A stretch of DNA of 64,000 bases from Streptomyces sp. WZ-12. GTDB lineage: Bacteria > Actinomycetota > Actinomycetes > Streptomycetales > Streptomycetaceae. The stretch is from positions 186,001-250,000 of the forward strand of contig NZ_CP118575.1 in NCBI RefSeq assembly GCF_028898845.1, given 5' to 3'. Position 1 is the first letter of the stretch; every line of letters starts with the position of its first letter. The notes below the pieces were generated by a model. That model searched no databases. It saw only the letters and a list, made by a program, of their open reading frames with translations, and was not told where the DNA came from. A program made the position numbers and the translations under genes. This document shows positions 9,504 to 16,797 of this stretch, one piece after another.

Positions 9504-11294
9504 TCAGTTGATCTCCACGGATCTGCCTTCGATCTTGACGTTGCCTGTGGTCTTGAGCGTGAGATCAGCGCTGCCGGCGTCGAGGCTGAATCCCTCACCG
9601 TTTAGGATGATGGCACCGTTATCGGTGATGCTGATACTGCTGTCGCCGTTGGCTATGTCGATATTTCCGTCCTCCTGACTGAGGTGCAGGGTTCGCTGTC
9701 CGTCACCGGTGGTCAAGCAGACGTGCTGGTCGCCCGTGATGCTGGTGGTCTTGGTGAATCGATCGAGTTGCAGCACTTGCCTGCCCTCGCCGGTGGACAA
9801 TCGGATGCCTTGCGGATCCTTATCTTTGGCGTCAAGGAATTCGAGCCGGTCCCCGCTGCGGGACGCTAGCGATTGCCGGTTAATGTGATCTTTTGATTCG
9901 GGGTCGATCAGTGGGAGGTCTTCGCTGGAGGGGGTGGGTTTGTCCTTGCCATTGTAGAGACCGCCGAGGACGTAGGGATGGTCAAGTCGCCCTTGTTCAA
10001 ACCCGATGAGGACTTCGTCTCCGACCTCCGGGCTGATCACTCCGCCACCGCGAACGCCGCCCAGTTGCACCGTGCGGACCCAGTCGGTTTCGTAGGTTTC
10101 GCTGAGCCAGGGCAGCTTGAGTTTGACCTGGCCCCGGTCTTTGACGTGGTCCGGGGTGTTCTTGTCTGACTTGACAGCGACCACTTTGGCGACCGCCAGG
10201 CCTGCGTGGTAGCCGGGTGGGAGAGGCGGGCGTTCATAAGGCAAAGGAGCGGGAGGGGCCGTGCGAGCGCCAAGGCGTACCCAGGTCGTGTCGCCGTTCT
10301 GGTCGAAAACGTGCGTGACCGACGTAGCTGTATAGCGGCCAGTAAAGATTGACCCTGTGTTGATGAGGGTGACGGGCGTTCCGGCGCGGAGTTGAGGGGA
10401 GATACGGAGAGATGCCTCTAGTTCGATGAAGCCAGAGGTGATGGAGGTGGCCAGTGCCTCGGCTGTGGCTTTGGCGTCCTTGGCGGAGGTGCAACCGGTG
10501 GCCAGTTCGGTGGGCGGCGTGTCGAGGCCTAGTTTTTTGGCGGCTTCGCCGGGGGTCAAACCAAGGTCAATCTGTGGGCTTTTGCCGGCTTTGGCAGTCG
10601 TTGTGACGGTGTCCTTGATGAGAGGATCCCAGCCGATGACCTTGACCTCTTCAGCCTGCCCTGCGGAGTCGGCCATGATTCGCAAGGTGAGAAGATTATC
10701 ACCGAACTTGAGTACGTAGGGATTTTTGGCGGTGATTTGATTCAGATGTGGTGCTTTATCGGCTGCTGCTGGTCTCAGCAACGATAGTTCTTCGCGGTCC
10801 ACTACGAGTTCCAACCCGGTTTTGCGGGTGAGCATCTGGAGGAACTCCCAATCCGTCATATTCGTCTGGGCCATGTAGCCTTGTTCTTCGTCCCTATCGA
10901 CCTTTCCTAACTTCAGTTTGACACGCCTAACCACCTCGCCCAAGATTTCCTTGGTGGTCATTCCTTCATAAACGATCGCATGGCGTCCGTGATGGAGCCT
11001 GTGTGCGCGGTCCAGAGCTCTGATCACAGTGAACGTTCCGTCAGTGTTGAACTCTGTCTCCACTGCGGTCACTTCTCCATCGAAGAGCTCTTGCCGCGAG
11101 GAACCGATCGGCACGGAGATTTCCACTGTCGAACCGATGGAGATTTCGAACTTACTCAGCATCTCGTGATAAGGGTCTCGAAAACTCAGTCGGGCTGATG
11201 CTGGCAGGCGGGTGTGTGTATCGACGGAGAGACTTTCAAAAAAGCAGCCAGACAGCTGTTTGCTGTTGAAGATGATTTGAGGCAGATTAGCCAT
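9504..11294 (-). CDS. VgrG-like spike/hub protein (Afp8-type)
   Basis: The protein has 596 residues from ATG 11294 (MANLPQIIFNS), preceded by GGGAGG; a slightly earlier in-frame ATG has no ribosome site. The N-terminal two thirds resemble the gpD/gp27-like hub fold (TDWEFLQMLTRKTGLEL). Residues ~395-455 form the gp5/Vgr OB-fold (RGQVKLKLPWL, SPEVGDEVLIGFEQGR, PYVLGGLYN). The end is a repetitive beta-strand needle. It should make the trimeric spike under the tube. It overlaps the LysM gene by eight bases. No fused toxin domain is visible at the C-terminus. Confidence 0.92.
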   Translation of the reverse strand: MANLPQIIFNSKQLSGCFFESLSVDTHTRLPASARLSFRDPYHEMLSKFEISIGSTVEISVPIGSSRQELFDGEVTAVETEFNTDGTFTVIRALDRAHRLHHGRHAIVYEGMTTKEILGEVVRRVKLKLGKVDRDEEQGYMAQTNMTDWEFLQMLTRKTGLELVVDREELSLLRPAAADKAPHLNQITAKNPYVLKFGDNLLTLRIMADSAGQAEEVKVIGWDPLIKDTVTTTAKAGKSPQIDLGLTPGEAAKKLGLDTPPTELATGCTSAKDAKATAEALATSITSGFIELEASLRISPQLRAGTPVTLINTGSIFTGRYTATSVTHVFDQNGDTTWVRLGARTAPPAPLPYERPPLPPGYHAGLAVAKVVAVKSDKNTPDHVKDRGQVKLKLPWLSETYETDWVRTVQLGGVRGGGVISPEVGDEVLIGFEQGRLDHPYVLGGLYNGKDKPTPSSEDLPLIDPESKDHINRQSLASRSGDRLEFLDAKDKDPQGIRLSTGEGRQVLQLDRFTKTTSITGDQHVCLTTGDGQRTLHLSQEDGNIDIANGDSSISITDNGAIILNGEGFSLDAGSADLTLKTTGNVKIEGRSVEIN

Positions 11295-11988
11295 GCCAGC
11301 CTCCCACATCGGTGAGTGCCGGGATGGTCAGCACCGTGCCGGGCGCGAGGGCTGCGACGTCATCTATACCGTTGATTGTGGCGATGCGACGCCAATGGTC
11401 GGGGCTCCCGTAGTAGCGCCAGGAGATCAGAGGAAGAGATTCACCTGCGATGAATCGGTGCTGGGTGAGTGCATCGAAAGACCCTGATGTTGGATTTTGT
11501 CGTTGTATTTCCCCACCGATTTCTTCGATAGAGATAGAGCAGGTTGCTTGTACAGGTTCACCGCTAAGTAAAAACGCAGTGTAGATAGCATTCACATCTG
11601 TGATGCAACCATTGAAGCGCCCCGCCTGAGAGCCTCCCCATTCCAGGCGGACCCATGGCGGGGAGGGCCGCTGCGCATCGATGCTTTTTTGGGTGGGCCT
11701 GCAGCAGTTAAGGAGCTCATCAACCTTTTCTTGAACATAGAATTTCGCAGATGCATCGATGGCCCTGAAGCGAGCATCAAAACTGAGGGTACGGGGCTGC
11801 GCGCCGATAAATTCTGCGCGCGCGGCGGCCTGCGCTGCCCGGGCTGGAGTTCGAGCAAGCCTTGCCGACCCACCGGTCGACAATTGGGTCGGATTGAAGT
11901 TGAACTCGATATCTTTGATAAATGCCCCCGGGTTGGTGCTAAAATTGTCACCGGGCGGCTCGTATATCTTAATTTTCGCGTGGACCAT
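11287..11988 (-). CDS. CIS tube/hub protein with C-terminal LysM domain (Afp7-type)
   Basis: The protein has 233 residues. The N-terminal ~170 residues fit the CIS tube protein family (IKDIEFNFNPTQLS, then LSFDARFRAID), which sits between hub and inner tube. The C-terminus is one LysM repeat (HRFIAGESLPLISWRYYG, then NGIDDVAALAPGTVLTIP). The LysM may bind glycan or simply serve as an assembly domain, as in homologous eCIS proteins. It overlaps the spike gene that follows. Confidence 0.9.
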   Translation of the reverse strand: MVHAKIKIYEPPGDNFSTNPGAFIKDIEFNFNPTQLSTGGSARLARTPARAAQAAARAEFIGAQPRTLSFDARFRAIDASAKFYVQEKVDELLNCCRPTQKSIDAQRPSPPWVRLEWGGSQAGRFNGCITDVNAIYTAFLLSGEPVQATCSISIEEIGGEIQRQNPTSGSFDALTQHRFIAGESLPLISWRYYGSPDHWRRIATINGIDDVAALAPGTVLTIPALTDVGGWHG

Positions 11989-12042
11989 GCCTCGACTCCA
12001 TAGTAGATCCTTTCAGATGGGGAGTCCTCCGACCCTAAAATC

Positions 12043-12456
12043 CTAGACGAATCCTTGGTGGCAAATCTCCAGGGTCTCCTCGGCCGCGGACACTCTACCC
12101 GCATCGAACGAGGGGCCCTTCCAACTCACGGGAAACACACCCATCAGGAGCCAACTGCCCAGTACTCTGCCATCCGGTCCGCTGGCCACAATCTCGCCTA
12201 AAGTGGGCAGAGGTACAATTCCTGAACTGCTGACCCACCACGACAGCGGTATGGTCTGCTTGGTGAAAGGCCGACTGAGCGTGATGTTGGAAAACCGTAC
12301 CCCGGTCGGCCACTTCCACGTAAAGGAATCGAACCCGCCCTCCTTGTACTCGTCGATCTCGACGTTACAGCTGAGCCCCTCGCATCGGGTAAAAAAACCA
12401 AACCCCAAAACACCTGCAGTGAATTTCCAGCTCATCGCGAAGTCATCGTCAGACAT
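12043..12456 (-). CDS. Second inner-tube-like protein (T4 gp19 family)
   Basis: The protein has 137 residues from ATG 12456 (MSDDDFAMSWKF) with GGGAAGGGAG upstream; a GTG eight codons earlier is less likely. It has the tube-family pattern: F..CEGLSCNVEIDEYKEGG and VRFSNITLSRPFTK. eCIS loci usually encode more than one tube paralogue; the copy beside the LysM gene likely forms the tube-initiating ring on the hub (Afp5-like). Confidence 0.88.
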   Translation of the reverse strand: MSDDDFAMSWKFTAGVLGFGFFTRCEGLSCNVEIDEYKEGGFDSFTWKWPTGVRFSNITLSRPFTKQTIPLSWWVSSSGIVPLPTLGEIVASGPDGRVLGSWLLMGVFPVSWKGPSFDAGRVSAAEETLEICHQGFV

Positions 12457-12543
12457 GACGAAACTTTCTCCCTTCCCCACTCAGATACATAGAGTGGCTT
12501 CCAATATTGAAGTGGCGGCGATTAAGCAGGTTCGACGATCGAT

Positions 12544-14109
12544 TTAAGGCAAGAAGGAGAAGATTCCCGAGCGTTCGTCTGAGGATTTCTGCTCCTTGCG
12601 CATCATCCAGCTCAGCGGAGCGAATAGGGCCTGAGCGAGTCTCTCGGCGTGATACGCTAGAAGCTCCTCAACTATGTCATCCATATTCCCACGATTCAGG
12701 TGGGCCGAAACTGACGGCGAATCGAAAGCTTTCCTTGCTGCATCTGGGAATTGAGACGCGACAGTCGTGCCCAAGGGGGTGACTGTTTGCGATACAGGCA
12801 CTGAGGACGCCTGCCCACCACTCTGTTGGCCCGCCGAGAGCGCTACCTGGGGTTGGGGCTCTGGCCGCGTGAGCCGAGCGCCACGTGGTAAAGACGACAG
12901 CGGCTCACCGAATCCTGAGGCTCTCGCCGGCACGACAGGTGTCGACGATGTATGCGCGGAAGGCCGAACGAAGGAGAGCGGCACCTGTCCAACAAACACC
13001 GGCTCACTGTGTCCCCCCTGCTCATCCCTCGCCGACACACCAGCACGACCAACAACAGGCCACCCACAACCAAGCAAACCGCCAACCGCTCGCCCCCGCC
13101 CCGAGACCACCTCACGCCGGCGTTCGACACCTGTGCTCGTCAACACCAGTCCCGATACCGAGACCACCCCACTCCTCCGCCCGCGCACCAAACGAACTGT
13201 GCCACCCCCACCGAACATTCGACCGCGAGCCCAAGGAGACGCCGACACACCAGCACGACCAACAACAGGCCACCCACAACCAAGCAAACCGCCAACCGCT
13301 CGCCCCCGCCCCGAGACCACCTCACGCCGGCGTTCGACACCTGTGCTCGTCAACACCAGTCCCGATACCGAGACCACCCCACTCCTCCGCCCGCGCACCA
13401 AACGAACTGTGCCACCCCCACCGAACATTCGACCGCGAGCCCAAGGAGACGCCGACACACCAGCACGACCAACAACAGGCCACCCACAACCAAGCAAACC
13501 GCCAACCGCTCGCCCCCGCCCCGAGACCACCTCACGCCGGCGTTCGACACCTGTGCTCGTCACCACCAGTCCCGATACCGAGACCACCCCACTCCTCCGC
13601 CCGCGCACCAAACGAACTGTGCCACCCCCACCGAACATTCGACCGCGAGCCCAAGGAGACGCCGACACACCAGCACGACCAACAACAGGCCACCCACAAC
13701 CAAGCAAACCGCCAACCGCTCGCCCCCGCCCCGAGACCACCTCACGCCCCTTCTCTACAACCGGCAAACGCCGCCACCCCCACCCCACCACCGACACGGG
13801 TTGGGGCGAACGCACGAAGGACAACAACGCGGGCAACGGCACGCCACGGGTCCGCCGCGATCGCCTCCGCCACGAGAGCACTCCACCCCACACCGTAAGG
13901 ATCCGTGGAACCTTTGCTACGGTGATGAGGCAGTGTCGAGACCATGCAGTGAGGTGTCTGATGGGCTGCGTCAGTGCCGTGCGGAGGGGTGGTGTGGTGC
14001 GTGACGCGTGTGCCCCCCGGTGTGTCGTATTCGAAGCGCCGTCGCCTGACGCCTCGGGGGGTGGTGTGGTGGCGTCTGAACGACGCGACCAGTCCGGCAG
14101 ACGCGTCAC
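12544..14109 (-). CDS. Repeat-expanded eCIS hypothetical protein
   Basis: Streptomycete eCIS loci carry a low-complexity gene of unknown role between the hub chaperone genes and the second tube. Here it is 521 residues. The C-terminal ~45 residues are helical and look genuinely coded (MDDIVEELLAYHAERLAQAL). The middle is 3.4 copies of a 70-residue Gly/Arg/Val-rich unit encoded by 210-bp repeats. The N-terminal frame is uncertain: a competing frame starts with GTG overlapping the upstream stop (GTGA at 14114-14117) and runs to 13742, so a frameshift just upstream of the repeats is possible. I assign no function. Confidence 0.6.
   Translation of the reverse strand: MTRLPDWSRRSDATTPPPEASGDGASNTTHRGAHASRTTPPLRTALTQPIRHLTAWSRHCLITVAKVPRILTVWGGVLSWRRRSRRTRGVPLPALLSFVRSPQPVSVVGWGWRRLPVVEKGREVVSGRGRAVGGLLGCGWPVVGRAGVSASPWARGRMFGGGGTVRLVRGRRSGVVSVSGLVVTSTGVERRREVVSGRGRAVGGLLGCGWPVVGRAGVSASPWARGRMFGGGGTVRLVRGRRSGVVSVSGLVLTSTGVERRREVVSGRGRAVGGLLGCGWPVVGRAGVSASPWARGRMFGGGGTVRLVRGRRSGVVSVSGLVLTSTGVERRREVVSGRGRAVGGLLGCGWPVVGRAGVSARDEQGGHSEPVFVGQVPLSFVRPSAHTSSTPVVPARASGFGEPLSSLPRGARLTRPEPQPQVALSAGQQSGGQASSVPVSQTVTPLGTTVASQFPDAARKAFDSPSVSAHLNRGNMDDIVEELLAYHAERLAQALFAPLSWMMRKEQKSSDERSGIFSFLP
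13031..13748. repeat. Tandem 210-bp repeats, 3.4 copies
   Basis: Units begin at 13031, 13241, 13451 and 13661 with exact 210-bp spacing. I find a single base difference between full units (near 13562). Because 210 is a multiple of three, copy-number change keeps all reading frames open, which also creates several long false ORFs on both strands. The near-identity implies recent amplification or ongoing homogenisation. Confidence 0.95.
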
Positions 14110-14115
14110 TCGTGT

Positions 14116-14274
14116 TCACCTGCCTTCGTTGATGGTGGTGTTGATGCGGTTGATTTCGTTGACGTACCGCAGCCGTTCGTGGTGGGTGAGACTGTGGATG
14201 TCTTGGAGTGCCCAGTGGAAGTGGTAGGCGATGTAGGAGGTCTCGCGGTGCAGCTGGTCCACTGGGTGGGTCAC
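14116..14274 (-). CDS. DUF6760-type small eCIS protein
   Basis: A 52-residue gene too short for most ORF calls. It starts with GTG 14274, which overlaps the stop of the preceding gene (GTGA). The product begins VTHPVDQLHRETSYIAYHFH and continues LTHHERLRYVNEINRIN, the histidine- and aromatic-rich pattern of the small DUF6760 proteins found at this place in eCIS loci. Its role is unknown; the strict position beside the baseplate chaperone gene suggests an assembly factor. Confidence 0.82.
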   Translation of the reverse strand: MTHPVDQLHRETSYIAYHFHWALQDIHSLTHHERLRYVNEINRINTTINEGR

Positions 14275-14693
14275 GATTCCCCCAGGCGACCACGGGTTTC
14301 ACGCCCTGGGACTTCCGTTCCGCAGGAGGGGCATGCCAGTGGCTTGGGGTTGACGTCATTGATTTGCTCGTAGAGGTCCTGCAGGTAGGCGAGGTCGACT
14401 GCGAAGAGCGACTCCATGATGTTGGGGTTAACCTCGGGTAGAGAGCCGAGTTGGGTGACAACCAGGCTCAGGAGCACTACTCCCAGATAGGCTTCGTTGT
14501 CTCGCACGCGCAGGTCAGCCAAAGGCGCGAGTTCGTCCCGGGCGGTGGCTCGACGCATGGTGCCGCTGCGGTGCACGGTTCCGGTGGAGTCGACGTATCC
14601 CAAGGGAAGTTCGAAGGTGAATTCGATCTGCAGGTGTTGGGCAGCGGACGAGGTAGGCGGGGCGCCTGCGCGGGTAGGGGTTTCGATGGTCAT
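14271..14693 (-). CDS. T4-type baseplate hub assembly chaperone
   Basis: A 140-residue protein matching the T4 baseplate (gp26-like) chaperone family: FELPLGYVDSTGTVHRSGTMRRAT, then a helical part ending DLAYLQDLYEQIN. The tail has a CPSC pair that may be half of a metal site. It starts at ATG 14693, eight bases after the inner tube stop, and ends in a GTGA overlap with the small DUF6760-type gene. Expected to act during hub assembly and be absent from finished particles. Confidence 0.8.
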   Translation of the reverse strand: MTIETPTRAGAPPTSSAAQHLQIEFTFELPLGYVDSTGTVHRSGTMRRATARDELAPLADLRVRDNEAYLGVVLLSLVVTQLGSLPEVNPNIMESLFAVDLAYLQDLYEQINDVNPKPLACPSCGTEVPGRETRGRLGES

Positions 14694-14700
14694 ACGGCGG

Positions 14701-15147
14701 CTACGCTCCTTCGACGTCTACGTCTTCGTAGGTAACGGTGACCCTCTCTTGTGCGGCTCCTGACTGGCCTGCTTGGAGTGCGGGGGCTTCCCATGACTTG
14801 GCCCAAGCGTTGGACAGGCGGATGCGGCGGACAACCTCTTTTTGAGCATTCATCAGTACGATGGTGATGTTCTGTCGGGCCCCGTCGACGTCATGGTTTT
14901 CGACGGTCTGTTTGACCCAGTTGGTGAATGCGAGGTTCTTGTCCAGGCCGCGGGTGATGGTCACCTCGCCAGAGGTGGGGGGCCCGGGCTGCTTGCGCAG
15001 GATCGGGGTGCCGTCCGCGGTCACCTGGCGTACTTCGATCTCTTCCTGCCCGTAGGTGATGGCGCTGATCTCCTGGAAGGTCTCTACCAGAATACCGCCT
15101 AATTCTACGCCGAAAACGTTCGTACTTGCTGTGTCTCCGATGGCCAT
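14701..15147 (-). CDS. Main inner tube protein (Hcp/Afp1-like)
   Basis: The protein has 148 residues. It opens MAIGDTASTNVFG and has the tube signature VETFQEISAI followed by GEVTITRGLDKNLAFTNWV and VTVTYEDVDVEG, as in phage tail tube and Hcp-like proteins of eCIS. It sits 32 bases after the sheath stop, the usual sheath-tube pairing. It should stack as hexameric rings forming the ~1:1 partner of the sheath. Confidence 0.93.
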   Translation of the reverse strand: MAIGDTASTNVFGVELGGILVETFQEISAITYGQEEIEVRQVTADGTPILRKQPGPPTSGEVTITRGLDKNLAFTNWVKQTVENHDVDGARQNITIVLMNAQKEVVRRIRLSNAWAKSWEAPALQAGQSGAAQERVTVTYEDVDVEGA

Positions 15148-15179
15148 CTTGAATCATCACTTCCTGTGTGAGGTGAAGC

Positions 15180-16505
15180 CTAGGATTCGGGTCCTCCGAC
15201 GATTTGGGTCACTCTGAAGGTGATGAATTCACCGGGTCGAACGGCGGCGATGCCGATGTCACAGTAGACCTCACCGGCGGCTATGGATGTGGGGTCGTTG
15301 TTCGTTTCGTCGCAGATGACGTAGTAGGCATCGGAAGGCGTTGCTCCTGCCAGGGCGCCTGCGCGCCATTGGTCCCTGAGGAATACAGAGACGTTACCTC
15401 TGAGGCTGGACCACAGTCGTTCGTCGTTGGGTTCGAATATAGCCCACCGACTGCTGACACGGATTGATTCCTGGATGAAGTTGCACAGTCTCCGGACGTT
15501 TATGTACCTCCAGTCAACATCGGAAGAATCGACCTGAGTGCGCGCACCCCAGACGCGGATTCCTTGACCCCTGAAGGATCGGATACAGTTCAGCCCTTTT
15601 TCGTTGAGCTCGGCCTGTTCTTCATCCATGAGATTCTTCTCGAGGTCCAGGACGCCTTGGAGCACTTCGTTGGCCGGCGCCTTGTGTACTCCTCGCTTTC
15701 CGTCAACCCGCGCCCACATTCCTGCGACATGCCCCACCGGCGGTACATACATCTTCTCCCCTGCATTATCGAATACCTCCAGCCACGGGTAGTATAAAGC
15801 GGAGAATTTTGCGCTGTCATCCTCGGTAATCAGGGGGGTGAGTTCCAATGCGGCCCGGTCCCCCAAGCCTTCCTGGAGGTGAAGCACAGTCATACGATTG
15901 CGCATCTTTGCGCAATGGGCCGCCATCGCTCTTGCATTGAGCTTCGCCTGCTCCTCTGTGCCAAACCACAAGTCAGGGGCGATTACGATGGTGACGTCTT
16001 CAAGGGCTTCGAGTTCCGCCAAGCCGGTTCCATTGGCCCGGCTTCCCTGGTACGATGGAGCCTCCGCTTGTTCGGGTTCTGCTGCCGTGTCATCTTCCCC
16101 GCCAGCGTCGTCAACGCCACCATCGCCGGATGCAAACGGCGACATATTTTCCGTCGCACTGTAGTTATCATCTACTGCGACCCTATAGCAGGGTCCGCCT
16201 CCGTTTTCAAACCATCCCCGTATTGCAGCCGGCACATAAGTAGATGCCGGTTCGCCTGTGGATGCGGGTGTGCGGTTATCCCACGGAGCAGACAGAAACT
16301 CGTCGTCCCCTAGATTAGCCCCAGGCGCACCCACCTCTCCAAAGGTACTATTAAGCTCCTCCCATTCCTGCCAGTTCCGGATGAATTGGGGTTCGCCGTC
16401 ATACTGCGGATCCAAGAAGGCGGCACATGCGGTGGCCACGCCCTGAACCAAGCGCACCCCACTAGGAACCTCCTGCACATACACACCAGGAGCTTGCGGC
16501 GTCAT
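15180..16505 (-). CDS. Contractile sheath protein (Afp2-like)
   Basis: The protein has 441 residues from ATG 16505 (MTPQAPGVYVQEVPSG) preceded by GGAGAG; an upstream in-frame start at 16625 lacks a ribosome site and adds an unlikely 40 residues. The N-terminal APGVYVQEVPSG and C-terminal LFVREGEF-like strand (RPGEFITFRVTQIVGG) are hallmarks of phage/eCIS sheaths. A conserved RGNVSVFLRDQWRAGAL segment precedes the C-terminal strand. This is probably the first gene of the minus-strand operon. Confidence 0.94.
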   Translation of the reverse strand: MTPQAPGVYVQEVPSGVRLVQGVATACAAFLDPQYDGEPQFIRNWQEWEELNSTFGEVGAPGANLGDDEFLSAPWDNRTPASTGEPASTYVPAAIRGWFENGGGPCYRVAVDDNYSATENMSPFASGDGGVDDAGGEDDTAAEPEQAEAPSYQGSRANGTGLAELEALEDVTIVIAPDLWFGTEEQAKLNARAMAAHCAKMRNRMTVLHLQEGLGDRAALELTPLITEDDSAKFSALYYPWLEVFDNAGEKMYVPPVGHVAGMWARVDGKRGVHKAPANEVLQGVLDLEKNLMDEEQAELNEKGLNCIRSFRGQGIRVWGARTQVDSSDVDWRYINVRRLCNFIQESIRVSSRWAIFEPNDERLWSSLRGNVSVFLRDQWRAGALAGATPSDAYYVICDETNNDPTSIAAGEVYCDIGIAAVRPGEFITFRVTQIVGGPES

Positions 16506-16797
16506 GTTCACTCTCCATCCATCATAGGATCTATGACCATCAGTATCGGACACGATATGTGCGGTGTCACCTGGCGAATGAACAGCGAGTAGGGGGAAGA
16601 TGCTGCCCCAAAGGGACCTCTTCAAGGCATCCCAACCAACTGGCCCCGCTTACGCCTCGGGGCATTCAGAATGTCCACGAGTCAGCCCATTAAGGCTGGC
16701 ATTCTCTGCACACAGTGCACAACCCTTAGATCTTGCTGCATGCTAAATTCCATCCCTGTTTCATTAGAGCTCATCCCCCTGCTCGAGAGGCCGGCCC
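16506..16797. promoter_or_regulatory. Divergent intergenic region, sheath operon / cap gene
   Basis: This 292-bp region lies between the outward-facing starts of sheath and cap and must hold the promoters for both units. It is relatively AT-rich near 16730-16770. I could not assign -10/-35 boxes or an operator with confidence. The ribosome site GAGAGG for the cap gene ends a few bases before GTG 16798. Confidence 0.5.

Noticed and set aside
13031..13748. CRISPR array
   Set aside because: The repeats are contiguous 210-bp units without spacers, and no cas genes are in the window.
12767..14227. Long plus-strand frames (486 and 350 codons) rich in Pro/Thr/Arg
   Set aside because: They are shadows of the 210-bp repeats, which keep several frames open; the minus-strand frame matches operon direction and has a plausible C-terminus.
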